64,000 nucleotides of DNA from a virus. The DNA lies in the IMG/VR virus record IMGVR_UViG_3300046007_003718, positions 1-64,000 of that record; one strand, written 5' to 3'. This document shows, piece by piece, positions 51,883-58,764 of the stretch. How positions within the stretch are numbered: position 1 is the stretch's first letter; each line of letters begins with the position of its first letter. The notes under the pieces are model-generated. The model saw only the letters and a list, made by a program, of their open reading frames with translations, was not told the DNA's origin and did no database searches. Made by a program: the position numbers and the translations under genes.

Positions 51883-52251
51883 TTCAGCGTAGAAGGGGTC
51901 GGGGCACCAATGCGAAGCAATCTCCATCTCTCGCTTCCACGAACGCTCCTCCTCCACACACTCGGAGAATCGCTCAATAATGATAGAACCGATGCCCTCC
52001 AACTCCTTGCGGTCTGTATCAATCTGGTTCATCGTGCAGTACGAAGCATCCTCAGCATAATCCCAATCACCATCAGGCTCCTTGGTCAGCACAGAGAAGC
52101 GAAGCAGAGGCTCGTCGGTAGGGTCGGTAGGGTCGAAGTCCCCATACCATCCCTCGCCAATGTAGTCCCACTCAACCTTCACAGTCTGGTCGTCGTTCGT
52201 AACCTCTAGTGGAATAAACGACTCAATCTCAGTTGTCCAATCCTTACTCAT
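51880..52251 (-). CDS. Hypothetical protein (123 aa)
   Basis: Acidic, Trp-rich protein (VKVEWDYIGEGWYGDFDPTD; DGDWDYAEDASYCTMNQ) with a C-terminal helix. Ribosome site AGGAGGAAAG overlaps the upstream stop. Function unknown. Confidence 0.6.
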   Translation of the reverse strand: MSKDWTTEIESFIPLEVTNDDQTVKVEWDYIGEGWYGDFDPTDPTDEPLLRFSVLTKEPDGDWDYAEDASYCTMNQIDTDRKELEGIGSIIIERFSECVEEERSWKREMEIASHWCPDPFYAE

Positions 52252-52259
52252 CTTTCCTC

Positions 52260-52427
52260 CTAGCGTCCGTAGTAGTCTGGGTGATTCATACGATACTTAG
52301 CCTCCTGCTTCATGGCTGCGATACACTCATTATCGCAGCGAGCAGGCAAACCAAGCGTTACCACGTTATACAGCATAACACTTCCAATCACAGAAAGCGA
52401 AGCGTAAAGAATAACCTTCCACATCAT
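52260..52427 (-). CDS. Small membrane-anchored protein (55 aa)
   Basis: Starts at tandem ATGs (52427) overlapping the upstream TGA. N-terminal hydrophobic helix (VILYASLSVIGSVMLYNVVT) may be a signal anchor, followed by two Cys (CDNEC) and a Tyr-rich tail. Function unknown. Confidence 0.55.
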   Translation of the reverse strand: MMWKVILYASLSVIGSVMLYNVVTLGLPARCDNECIAAMKQEAKYRMNHPDYYGR

Positions 52428-52591
52428 CGGTTTCTCCATTCAGTATAAACGCCCACAACTTCATTGTAGATATCGAACGGCTCATCTAGAGTGTGGCCTG
52501 CATCGTCCCGATAGCCACAGTCGTCGTTAGAACCAACATCGCATGAAAGATAGCACGCAAGACCTTGGAAATAGTAGTCAGGCTCTAGCAT
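52424..52591 (-). CDS. Hypothetical protein (55 aa)
   Basis: ATG 52591, stop TGA 52424 (ATGATG overlap with next gene). Starts MLEPDYYFQGLACYLSCDVG with three Cys; could bind metal. Function unknown. Confidence 0.55.
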   Translation of the reverse strand: MLEPDYYFQGLACYLSCDVGSNDDCGYRDDAGHTLDEPFDIYNEVVGVYTEWRNR

Positions 52592-52593
52592 GT

Positions 52594-52803
52594 TTATTCT
52601 CCATCCTCGGGGTAGCCAGCCTGTGAGCGCAGGCTATCAATGAGTGACTGAATAAACTCAACATTCTGCTCGTCAGCATCCTCGTAAGATGAGGAGTCAC
52701 GAATCTCCTCAACATTCTGCCAGAGAGACCAAAGAATGTAGTCCAAGTCCTCAATCGGCAGAGTCACGTTTACATCTCGGTTCCAAAAGTCGTTGGTAGT
52801 CAT
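52594..52803 (-). CDS. Hypothetical protein (69 aa)
   Basis: Acidic helical protein (IEDLDYILWSLWQNVEEI; SYEDADEQNVEFIQSLIDSL). ATG overlaps the upstream stop (TAATG). Function unknown. Confidence 0.6.
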   Translation of the reverse strand: MTTNDFWNRDVNVTLPIEDLDYILWSLWQNVEEIRDSSSYEDADEQNVEFIQSLIDSLRSQAGYPEDGE

Positions 52804-53021
52804 TACATAACCTCCGGTGTAGGAATGTGCAGTCGAAGTCCACCAGCCTCGTAATCGTTCAGAGCATAGTGGATAGCATCAGGCAGGGTAGCAATCATAG
52901 TCTCTACCTCCCCACCGTCGCCGGGACCACCATGATACCAGATATCCCAGCACCTATCATCCATCGCGGGATAAATGTCGTACACGAAGCCCTCGCCGTA
53001 GATACGATCAATAGTCCTCAT
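52803..53021 (-). CDS. Hypothetical protein (72 aa)
   Basis: Start ATG 53021 (MRTIDRIYGEGFVYD) lies inside the previous gene's end, 14-base overlap. Compact fold likely (YPAMDDRCWDIWYHGG; ATLPDAIHYALNDYEAG). Function unknown. Confidence 0.55.
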   Translation of the reverse strand: MRTIDRIYGEGFVYDIYPAMDDRCWDIWYHGGPGDGGEVETMIATLPDAIHYALNDYEAGGLRLHIPTPEVM

Positions 53022-53331
53022 CGTCGTCCTCGTCCATCTCAAAGTCGAACTCCACGATGAGGCGAGCGACACGACCATCGTTGTCGTACTCAACGAACAC
53101 CGGATAAACGCCGTCACCCCAGCCGGTGCTGGTGCAGACCGCATCAGAAAAACGACCCTGAGTAGAGAACTGCCCCGCCCGCTCGTCGCTCAGGCTAGCC
53201 GCACAAGCGCGACCATATGGGGAATCCTCACCGTACTCGCCGTCAAGGACGTAGCAGGGGTCCACAACGAACACCTGACCAGAATCAACGGGAACCTGTC
53301 CCACCTTCACGCGCATACCAGACCTACTCAT
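53008..53331 (-). CDS. Conserved phage-type protein with DPCY motif (107 aa)
   Basis: Has the pattern V-D-S-G-Q-V-F-V-V-D-P-C-Y near residues 15-27, a mid CTSTGWGDGVYPVFVEYDN and an acidic C-terminus. This VDSG...DPCY...GDGVYPV arrangement recurs in small phage proteins of unknown role (DUF4241-like). Function unknown. Confidence 0.65.
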   Translation of the reverse strand: MSRSGMRVKVGQVPVDSGQVFVVDPCYVLDGEYGEDSPYGRACAASLSDERAGQFSTQGRFSDAVCTSTGWGDGVYPVFVEYDNDGRVARLIVEFDFEMDEDDDEDY

Positions 53332-53359
53332 TACTGCCTCCTTTGTTGCTTGCTCGTCA

Positions 53360-53400
53360 AGTGTAGCAGATCAAGTCTGCCGATTGCAACTACTCGTTTA
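53360..53400 (-). promoter_or_regulatory. Promoter cassette
   Basis: TAAACG (53400-53395), 5 nt, TTGCAA (53389-53384), 18 nt, TACACT (53365-53360), dyad CTTG-N5-CAAG. Confidence 0.75.
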
Positions 53401-53589
53401 GATGCGGGTACGCTTGCTGCGCTGATTGACCCTCATCAGAATCTCGTAAACCTCAGCCTCATTCACCGCCTCATGCAGAGAATCAAACTCAGCATCCGTG
53501 AACTCGCTCTCATCAATCACGATAAGATCATCCTCGTCGCATCCACCCCAACTGCCGTCAGCGGCGCTCATCCAGATCACACGACCCAT
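53398..53589 (-). CDS. Hypothetical protein (63 aa)
   Basis: Acidic start with Trp/Cys (MGRVIWMSAADGSWGGCDED), then a helix (DSLHEAVNEAEVYEILMRV) and a basic end. Stop codon forms the next cassette's TAAACG. Function unknown. Confidence 0.55.
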   Translation of the reverse strand: MGRVIWMSAADGSWGGCDEDDLIVIDESEFTDAEFDSLHEAVNEAEVYEILMRVNQRSKRTRI

Positions 53590-53591
53590 GA

Positions 53592-53849
53592 CTAGGCCTC
53601 CCGAATGATCGTAGAGATATACTCAGCGAGCATACCACGCTCATCAGAGTCGTCAGGAAGGGGAATAACGATGCTGCCCACATTGGTCTTAGTGCCGTGG
53701 GCAGTCGTGGACTCAATCAGGATGTTTATACGACCACCCGGCTTGGCAAAGATGCCGACCTCGTAAGTGCGAGCGTAATCCTTTCCTGCATCACGCTCCA
53801 CCTTGTAGATATAGGCCACACCGTTTACATCGTTATTGGTACCAATCAT
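53592..53849 (-). CDS. Hypothetical protein (85 aa)
   Basis: Beta-rich (VAYIYKVERDAGKDYARTYE; RINILIESTTAHGTKTNVGS), ending in a helix. Two bases from each neighbour. Function unknown. Confidence 0.6.
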   Translation of the reverse strand: MIGTNNDVNGVAYIYKVERDAGKDYARTYEVGIFAKPGGRINILIESTTAHGTKTNVGSIVIPLPDDSDERGMLAEYISTIIREA

Positions 53850-53850
53850 A

Positions 53851-54267
53851 TTATGCCTTCCTTTCGTAAGAATCGTACTTTTCGTTTAGAATCGGTCGAA
53901 ACTTCTGCTCAACAAGCGCCTGAGCAGTTTCATACACTTCCTGAGCAAATGCGTTTGTCCACGCCCCGGTCATATCAAAAGAGTCAGGGAGATAAGTGTC
54001 GAACAACTCATCCACCAACTCGCAGGGAGAGGGCCAATAAACGCTGTCCACGTTCTTATCCCAATACTCCCATGCGATGTTAGCGAATACCTTGCCCACA
54101 TACTCTGCATTGTTATTGGAATAAATGACCACACCATAGATGCTCCCATCGAAGGGGTCCACATACGGAGTAAAGGTGATGCCTGCATCGTACTCCACGG
54201 TCTCCTGAAAAGTCTCGCGGAAGTCTTGCAGCACAGCCTTGCTAACAGAACCATAGGACTCACACAT
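53851..54267 (-). CDS. Hypothetical protein (138 aa)
   Basis: ATG 54267 (MCESYGSVSKAV) overlaps the upstream stop (TAATG). Mixed alpha/beta with VIYSNNNAEYVGKVFANIAW and a helical end (FAQEVYETAQALVEQKF). Function unknown. Confidence 0.6.
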   Translation of the reverse strand: MCESYGSVSKAVLQDFRETFQETVEYDAGITFTPYVDPFDGSIYGVVIYSNNNAEYVGKVFANIAWEYWDKNVDSVYWPSPCELVDELFDTYLPDSFDMTGAWTNAFAQEVYETAQALVEQKFRPILNEKYDSYERKA

Positions 54268-54422
54268 TAGGCATCCCACCCACTCACGCGGGCCTGCTGC
54301 TTGGCCTTACGGCGCTGGGTCTTGCGACTCTGGATGCCATGCGTCTGAGAGTGCATGATAGCGAACCGCTGGCCGGTCGTGCTGGTGTCCTGCCGGAACT
54401 TCTTTCGCTGCTTGTTGGTCAC
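54267..54422 (-). CDS. Basic small protein (51 aa)
   Basis: Start probably GTG 54422, 6 bases after AAAGGAG (an ATG two codons earlier is too close). Lys/Arg/Gln-rich (NKQRKKFRQDTST; QSRKTQRRKAKQQARVS), probable nucleic-acid binding. Function unknown. Confidence 0.55.
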   Translation of the reverse strand: MTNKQRKKFRQDTSTTGQRFAIMHSQTHGIQSRKTQRRKAKQQARVSGWDA

Positions 54423-54450
54423 GATCATCTCCTTTGCTTGATGCTCTAGC

Positions 54451-54490
54451 ATCATACAGTATGGAATCCAAAAGTGCAACTGCTCGTTTA
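54451..54490 (-). promoter_or_regulatory. Promoter cassette
   Basis: TAAACG (54490-54485), 5 nt, TTGCAC (54479-54474), 17 nt, TATGAT (54456-54451), dyad GATGC-TAGA-GCATC: the arms differ from other cassettes but still pair. Confidence 0.8.
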
Positions 54491-54697
54491 TTTGCCTTCC
54501 TCTAGGGCAATCAGAGCATTGACAATCTTGCGGGCCTTCTCCTCTGCTTGCTTCATGTAAACGCTACGGTCGCCCTTCACATCCTTACGGACAACGATGA
54601 TACAGACCTCTCCACCCTCCTCATCCATGACCTCAATATGGTCTGCATGAGGAAGGGCAAAGTCGGGTTCCTCGTTCCAATACCAAGCATACATCAT
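54488..54697 (-). CDS. Hypothetical protein (69 aa)
   Basis: Trp/Tyr-rich start (MMYAWYWNEEPDF), beta strand (EVCIIVVRKDVKGDRSVYM), C-terminal helix. Function unknown. Confidence 0.6.
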   Translation of the reverse strand: MMYAWYWNEEPDFALPHADHIEVMDEEGGEVCIIVVRKDVKGDRSVYMKQAEEKARKIVNALIALEEGK

Positions 54698-54706
54698 CTA
54701 AATCAC

Positions 54707-55174
54707 CTATCCGTAGATGAGCCGACCGAACACAGCAATCTGAACCAGAACATCGGCGCAGTCTGCGTCAAGATAGCCGGGGTCGTTCTCACGAAGGGCA
54801 CGCTGAATGTAGCCGGTGATGCTGGTGTTAGCAGGAGGCTCCTCCTGAACAAAGGTCTGGAAAGCCTTAGTCAGATTCTCAGCATTGACCGTATAAATAG
54901 GGGATTCGGTCTCAGCCACATCCTCATTCTCGCGGAGAGTAACCTCGTACCACAGTTCATCAAGAATGTCTCCACTCTCAGGCTTAGTTACCTTAATGTT
55001 TAGAGCGTCAGCCCAATAGAAGGAAGCGCCATAGGAACCATCAAAAGCCCCGACAAGCACAGCGTCCACCATATGCGCGGTAATAGGAAGGGTCGTCGTG
55101 ACCACACCAACCACCGTGGACTTGTCGTACTTCTCCTCTAGAGCCTTAAGACTCTCCGATACATAGTCACTCAT
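54707..55174 (-). CDS. Hypothetical protein (155 aa)
   Basis: ATG 55174 (MSDYVSESLKALEE) after GAAAGGAG. Mixed alpha/beta (STVVGVVTTTLPITAHMVDA; NIKVTKPESGDILDELWYEV). First gene after a cassette. Function unknown. Confidence 0.6.
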   Translation of the reverse strand: MSDYVSESLKALEEKYDKSTVVGVVTTTLPITAHMVDAVLVGAFDGSYGASFYWADALNIKVTKPESGDILDELWYEVTLRENEDVAETESPIYTVNAENLTKAFQTFVQEEPPANTSITGYIQRALRENDPGYLDADCADVLVQIAVFGRLIYG

Positions 55175-55203
55175 ATTGCTCCTTTCGTTTTCCATCTGAA
55201 TAG

Positions 55204-55243
55204 ATGGTATCAGATCAACCAACCAACTGCAACTACTCGTTTA
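55204..55243 (-). promoter_or_regulatory. Promoter cassette
   Basis: TAAACG (55243-55238), 5 nt, TTGCAG (55232-55227), 17 nt, TACCAT (55209-55204), dyad CATCT-ATTC-AGATG. Confidence 0.75.
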
Positions 55244-55477
55244 TACTCCACGCCAACCAGAACAGGTGCCGCATGTGCAACAGCAACTTGTGGGGGATGC
55301 AAGCCAAAGGTAAGCGATAGCCCTCTCAGCATAACGTCCTTTACTATCGGCACAATAAATACGCTGCCAAATAGAGATTGTATCATCGCAGAAGTAACGC
55401 CTATGGGGGTTATCCCATGCCCTCTTATAGATAGGCTTATTAAACCACTCATTATTAGAGCATCCACATCCACACAT
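55241..55477 (-). CDS. Cysteine-rich protein (78 aa)
   Basis: ATG 55477 after AAAGGAGGC. Nine or more Cys: MCGCGCSNNEW at the start, FCDD, YCADS in the middle and TSCCCTCGTCSGW at the end, suggesting one or two metal sites. The C-terminal codons run into the next cassette. Function unknown. Confidence 0.65.
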   Translation of the reverse strand: MCGCGCSNNEWFNKPIYKRAWDNPHRRYFCDDTISIWQRIYCADSKGRYAERAIAYLWLASPTSCCCTCGTCSGWRGV

Positions 55478-55502
55478 AAAAGCCTCCTTTAATGATTTAT
55501 AC

Positions 55503-55596
55503 TACCCCTAGCGGGAGTCGAACCCGCGATAAACTTCCGCGTAAGCCAAGCGTCCTTGTGCGTTACCGGCGTCGTTGCCGCTAGACCATTAGGGGC
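55503..55596 (-). tRNA. tRNA-like gene (94 nt), anticodon not assignable
   Basis: On the minus strand: 7-bp acceptor stem (GCCCCTA with TAGGGGT, first pair G-U), 3-bp D stem (GTC/GAC) with a GG-containing loop, and a perfect T arm (GCGGG-TTCGACT-CCCGC) with the GTTCGA core. The 40-odd nt between D and T arms do not form a standard 5-bp/7-nt anticodon arm; a GTAA/TTAC stem enclosing CAAG/CTTG forms instead. It could be a class II tRNA with a poor stem, or a degenerate tRNA. CCA is not encoded. Its promoter starts transcription at about base 1 of the tRNA. Confidence 0.6.
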
Positions 55597-55602
55597 ATGA
55601 GT

Positions 55603-55630
55603 ATTATAGACGGTTCCACAATCAAGTCAA
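55603..55630 (-). promoter_or_regulatory. Consensus-like promoter of tRNA-like gene
   Basis: TTGACT -35 (55630-55625), 16 nt, TATAAT -10 (55608-55603); the expected start, 7 bases on, coincides with the first tRNA base. Confidence 0.75.
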
Positions 55631-55669
55631 AGGTAGGCTTGACGTAACAATGCCCGCTCCCTGCTCACC

Positions 55670-55846
55670 CGTCACCGACAACCGATTCCTTTAGTTTACT
55701 TATTATTAGTATAAATGGCTCTCGCGCCTAACGTCCCATATTGGTTGTTAGGATTTCCCGACCTACCAATCGGTTTCTTACGGAGATTCCTCCACCCCAC
55801 TAGGTCAAGAGTGGTAGCCCTCGCCTAGTAGGTCGTGAGAACCGCT
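55670..55846 (-). ncRNA. Structured RNA candidate with pseudoknot
   Basis: Runs from the hammerhead cleavage site to about 40 bases before the tRNA promoter, with no reading frame. Closing stem CGACCTAC (55835-55828) with GTAGGTCG (55766-55759) encloses hairpins CCACT/AGTGG and GGAG/CTCC. AACCGATT (55775-55768), inside that stem, pairs exactly with AATCGGTT (55687-55680) outside, giving a pseudoknot. A further stem CCTAAC/GTTAGG (55752-55747 with 55732-55727) and hairpin GGC/GCC follow. The density of perfect pairings is far above chance by eye. I do not recognise the RNA class. Confidence 0.5.
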
Positions 55847-55891
55847 GACGCCTCTCGGCGTTTCGTCCTATCAGGACTCGTCAGAGCGGCT
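55840..55891 (-). ncRNA. Type I hammerhead ribozyme
   Basis: All conserved elements are present in order on the minus strand: stem I 5' strand AGCCGCT, core CTGACGA (CUGANGA), stem II GTCC/GGAC with a 5-nt loop, core GAAA, stem III CGCC-GAGA-GGCG, cleavage triplet GTC, and stem I 3' strand AGCGGTT (7 bp with one G-U). Cleavage is expected after C at 55847. Stem I is the open one, hence type I. Its 5' half overlaps the last codons and stop (TGA) of the gene at 55871. Confidence 0.9.
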
Positions 55892-56041
55892 AGTTGCCAT
55901 TACCTTCTTATGAACCTGCATAACCCAACCATCCTCAAAGTCGTGAGCATCACACGCCTCGCCAAGACTTTCGTAGGGGCCATAAGCCATGTACCCCGTA
56001 GAGAGATTACCGACAAGAAATACAAAAGTGTAGTCACCCAT
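55871..56041 (-). CDS. Hypothetical protein (56 aa) ending inside ribozyme
   Basis: ATG 56041 (MGDYTFVFLVGNLSTGY) behind AAAGGAGATAGATTC. Small beta-rich fold with YMAYGPYESLGEACDAHDF. Its last codons (TSRSDES) are encoded by the hammerhead stem I, core and stem II, and the stop codon lies in the stem II loop, so self-cleavage would remove the 3' end of its mRNA just after the stop. Confidence 0.65.
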   Translation of the reverse strand: MGDYTFVFLVGNLSTGYMAYGPYESLGEACDAHDFEDGWVMQVHKKVMATSRSDES

Positions 56042-56071
56042 GAATCTATCTCCTTTCTCGCTTGCCCAACA

Positions 56072-56100
56072 AGCATACAGCACTCAATCTAGAAATGCAA
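56072..56100 (-). promoter_or_regulatory. Promoter (cassette without TAAACG)
   Basis: TTGCAT (56100-56095), 17 nt, TATGCT (56077-56072), dyad GCTTG-TTGGG-CAAGC. It drives the gene that ends in the hammerhead ribozyme. Confidence 0.8.
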
Positions 56101-56103
56101 GCC

Positions 56104-56361
56104 TTAGTCGGACTCTGAATAAACGTAACTGACCTCTCCCGAAAGATGATCTGAATGGCGATCATCAAAGAAACGATTGTCGTAAGTACCCCAGACTTCC
56201 TCTCCGGGGACATTAGACGCTGCTGCTTTAGACGCATCAAGGATAGAGTTAGCCAAACTCATAGCCTCGTCTGGATAGAGAGATAGGATAAACCCGAAAG
56301 TGCTATCTCCCGAATCAATCACAACTTGGTCCTCCACAACTGAAACATAGAACTTACTCAT
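56104..56361 (-). CDS. Hypothetical protein (85 aa)
   Basis: ATG 56361 (MSKFYVSVVEDQVV) after GGAGTGAGT. Beta start, helix (DEAMSLANSILDASKAAAS), then acidic/aromatic end. Function unknown. Confidence 0.6.
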   Translation of the reverse strand: MSKFYVSVVEDQVVIDSGDSTFGFILSLYPDEAMSLANSILDASKAAASNVPGEEVWGTYDNRFFDDRHSDHLSGEVSYVYSESD

Positions 56362-56442
56362 ACTCACTCCAAAGTCTGCTTGCCACACACCTGTAGATTA
56401 GCAGCCCCCTATCCCCGTGTCAAGGGATAGGGGGCAACCGAT

Positions 56443-56931
56443 CTAAATGGCCGCGCCGAAGAACTCGGGCTGCTCCTCTGGGGTGTCCACGGCCTGCTGC
56501 TCAAAGGCGGGAGTCGGAGTAGAGAACTGCATGAGCGAGTAGTCGCCGCTCAGGACAAGAGCGACCTTAGTGAGAATGCTCCTCAGAGCCTTATTCTCCT
56601 CCTCCACAGCCTCTAGACGCTGAATAAACTGAATGGAAACGGCCTCGTCGTCCATGCGCTCGTTGAGCATACCCTCAACGACATACTCCACACGGGAGTC
56701 GAAGTCGTCAATGTCGTCGGAATCGAAGGTGCGATAGCGAAGGGCCTCCTCAACTCCGTCAGAGAAGTCAAGGTTGTTGTCAATGTAGTCCTGCACGCGA
56801 CCATCAATGTCAGACTCATCCACGACAGTCTCAGCGATATCGCGGATAAACGACTCGCTGTTATAGACAGCCTCGGTGGCCTTCTCGTCCACCAGAGTCT
56901 CAATGTCTGCGGGCCAATCCTCAAAACTCAT
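56443..56931 (-). CDS. Acidic coiled-coil protein (162 aa)
   Basis: Strongly acidic with repeated Asp clusters (DESDIDGRVQDYIDNNLDF; SDDIDDFDSRVEYV) and a helix with heptads (IQRLEAVEEENKALRSIL). Pro/Gln-rich end. Acidity could mimic DNA; this is speculative. Function unknown. Confidence 0.6.
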   Translation of the reverse strand: MSFEDWPADIETLVDEKATEAVYNSESFIRDIAETVVDESDIDGRVQDYIDNNLDFSDGVEEALRYRTFDSDDIDDFDSRVEYVVEGMLNERMDDEAVSIQFIQRLEAVEEENKALRSILTKVALVLSGDYSLMQFSTPTPAFEQQAVDTPEEQPEFFGAAI

Positions 56932-56963
56932 TACAGTCTCCTCTCGTTGATTGCTTCCCTAGA

Positions 56964-56991
56964 AGCATACAGTATGGATTCTAAAAGTCAA
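56964..56991 (-). promoter_or_regulatory. Promoter (cassette without TAAACG)
   Basis: TTGACT (56991-56986), 16 nt, TATGCT (56969-56964), dyad GCTTC-TAGG-GAAGC. Drives the acidic 162-residue gene. Confidence 0.78.
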
Positions 56992-56994
56992 GGG

Positions 56995-57414
56995 CTAGTG
57001 CCAACCCTCGTCCTGCTCATCTAAACACTCAGTCAGAGCCGCGATAGCACTCTCCAAAGCGGGAGGGGTATAATCCAGACCAGCAATCGTGCCATTGATT
57101 AGCGCACGAATCTCGTCCTCGTACAGATAAACAGGCATCTGCCCCTCATCAAGCACGTTTTCCCAATCGCTAGAGATAACGCTAAGAGATGCAACTCCGC
57201 TCAGAGGCACGACGCACTCGTAAACAGGAGCAGCATCGCGGATAAACGACCGTCTTGCCATGAAAGGCTTACCCACAGAAAGATGCTTCTGAAAATCAAT
57301 AAGACGACGCTGCTTTGCAGGCTCGGGATTCTCCCTAGCCCACTCAGTAGTGTTCTCCCAATCAGTATAAAGGGTGCGCCCATCAACAGTACGAATCTGG
57401 ATGTAAGAACTCAC
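56995..57414 (-). CDS. Hypothetical protein (139 aa)
   Basis: GTG start at 57414 overlapping the upstream stop (TAGTG). Beta-rich (SSYIQIRTVDGRTLYTDWEN) with a C-terminal helix (PALESAIAALTECLDEQDE). Function unknown. Confidence 0.6.
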   Translation of the reverse strand: MSSYIQIRTVDGRTLYTDWENTTEWARENPEPAKQRRLIDFQKHLSVGKPFMARRSFIRDAAPVYECVVPLSGVASLSVISSDWENVLDEGQMPVYLYEDEIRALINGTIAGLDYTPPALESAIAALTECLDEQDEGWH

Positions 57415-57575
57415 TACTCCACCTCAATATCGTTAGAAAACTTCATAACGTCCCAGCCATAATAACCCTCAATCAGAGAAGCGGCCTCCTCAATCGCAAC
57501 CTCCCGGTCAAAATCAGGAGGAGCAATCACCGAAGTTGTGAGGGTGAAATAATCTCCAATAAAAGTCACATTCAT
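57414..57575 (-). CDS. Hypothetical protein (53 aa)
   Basis: ATG 57575 (or 57578, tandem), stop TAG 57414. Begins MNVTFIGDYFTLTTSVIAPP, then helix and GWDVMKFSNDIEVE: a strand-helix-strand miniature fold. Coupled to the next gene by a one-base overlap. Confidence 0.6.
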   Translation of the reverse strand: MNVTFIGDYFTLTTSVIAPPDFDREVAIEEAASLIEGYYGWDVMKFSNDIEVE

Positions 57576-57622
57576 CATCTATCCATCTCCTTTCATCGCT
57601 ACGGGAGTAGCGTAGCATAGAA

Positions 57623-58156
57623 TCACTTAACAGGCAAGGTCCGAAGGTGACGGACCCTATCTCTTGCCCAACGCCTACGAGGCTCGGTAAACGGGTAGTT
57701 GTTCTCAATGCAACCATCCAGCATCTCCAAAACCCTGCTCTCGTCAGACCCCGTTTGTACCGCGAAGTCGTGAATCATCCCGCGAGCGATCTTAAGGTCG
57801 TGAAGGTTCTTTTCCCTGAGAAGTTTACGGTCGTCAGTAGCCTTGTTCTTACGAGCCTGCCGAATAAGACGCTTGGCCTCATCCTTTACCTCACCAACAA
57901 GGTGCTTGTTTGCACCAAGGAAGGTCTCAATGCAGTTGGAACCGGCGATGAGGTCGCCCCCATTGTCCACATCAGAAAGGTGGAACTCATACCGGATTCC
58001 ACCGTGACCACACACCTCGCAGGTAGTGTAGTTACCGGGACCGCGATCAACAGCCCCGACAAGACGAAGCCGGTGAGCATCCCTCTGCTCCTCGGGAACA
58101 CGAATGTCCTCAAAGAACTTCTGGATACCACCGGCCTGTCGCTTGCTGAACTCCAT
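57623..58156 (-). CDS. Zinc-knuckle protein (177 aa)
   Basis: Starts MEFSKRQAGGIQKFFEDIRV. Residues 45-80 have CEVCGHGGIRYEFHLSD and GSNCIETFLG, a possible zinc site; residues 90-125 are Lys/Arg-rich helix (KDEAKRLIRQARKNKATDDR). The C-terminus is Arg-rich. A nucleic-acid-binding role is plausible. Family not recognised. Confidence 0.65.
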   Translation of the reverse strand: MEFSKRQAGGIQKFFEDIRVPEEQRDAHRLRLVGAVDRGPGNYTTCEVCGHGGIRYEFHLSDVDNGGDLIAGSNCIETFLGANKHLVGEVKDEAKRLIRQARKNKATDDRKLLREKNLHDLKIARGMIHDFAVQTGSDESRVLEMLDGCIENNYPFTEPRRRWARDRVRHLRTLPVK

Positions 58157-58186
58157 TAGAATCCCCTCTCGCTTGCTTACGAAGGA

Positions 58187-58215
58187 AGCATAGCATACCC
58201 ATTAGGGGGAATCAA
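58187..58215 (-). promoter_or_regulatory. Promoter (cassette without TAAACG)
   Basis: TTGATT (58215-58210), 17 nt, TATGCT (58192-58187), with GCTT/AAGC dyad. Drives the zinc-knuckle gene. Confidence 0.7.
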
Positions 58216-58218
58216 GCC

Positions 58219-58578
58219 CTAGTAGTGACCATCATCATAATCACAGGGGAAATCAGGCTCGCGGGGTTCATCATCGTACCATCCACTTGCAGCCTCATAC
58301 TCAGACTCAGCGATATCACAACAAGCCTCAAAACTCAACTCAGCAACGATGTATCGTTTAGATGCCTCTGGCTCATCCTTAACGATACTGTCGTACAAAC
58401 TCTGAATCTCCTCCTGAGTACCAATCTCGTCTGGAACCTTGTCGTAGTTGATGATATCTCCCGTTTCGGGGTCTGTATCATACAGCCCGTACAAACCGCG
58501 CTCATAGACGAGTTCTGCCTGCTTCTGAAAAGAATACTCAGGCGGGTCGTAATAAGAATCTGGCATATGAAACGACAC
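58219..58578 (-). CDS. Acidic hypothetical protein (119 aa)
   Basis: GTG 58578 overlaps the upstream stop (TAGTG) with AAAGGAGG at 8 bases. Tyr/Asp/Glu-rich (GLYGLYDTDPETGDIINYD; YEAASGWYDDEPREPDF) with two Cys. Function unknown. Confidence 0.6.
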   Translation of the reverse strand: MSFHMPDSYYDPPEYSFQKQAELVYERGLYGLYDTDPETGDIINYDKVPDEIGTQEEIQSLYDSIVKDEPEASKRYIVAELSFEACCDIAESEYEAASGWYDDEPREPDFPCDYDDGHY

Positions 58579-58727
58579 TACAAGTCCTCCTTTGTAACAG
58601 GAATACAGTTTTCGCAATATGGAAGCCCCTCAGTCCAAGTAACTGCCTTGGTTGCTGGGTTAATCAGCACCACTTTGTCGGTCTCAACCGTATGACCACA
58701 CATACATACAGTAGTCTTTGTGTCCAT
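58578..58727 (-). CDS. Zinc-binding small protein (49 aa)
   Basis: ATG 58727 (MDTKTTVCMCGHTVET) behind GGAGGAAAG. CxCGH at the start and CENC near the end give a C-C-C-C zinc ribbon. Function unknown. Confidence 0.6.
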   Translation of the reverse strand: MDTKTTVCMCGHTVETDKVVLINPATKAVTWTEGLPYCENCIPVTKEDL

Positions 58728-58764
58728 CTTTCCTCCTCTCCCCCTATTGCTCTGTCGCTCAGAC

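Noticed and set aside
55670-55846. RNase P or tmRNA identity for the structured RNA
   Set aside because: The GAGGAATCTCCG segment differs from the RNase P core GAGGAAAGTCC, no other RNase P or tmRNA conserved blocks are present, and the length is too short.
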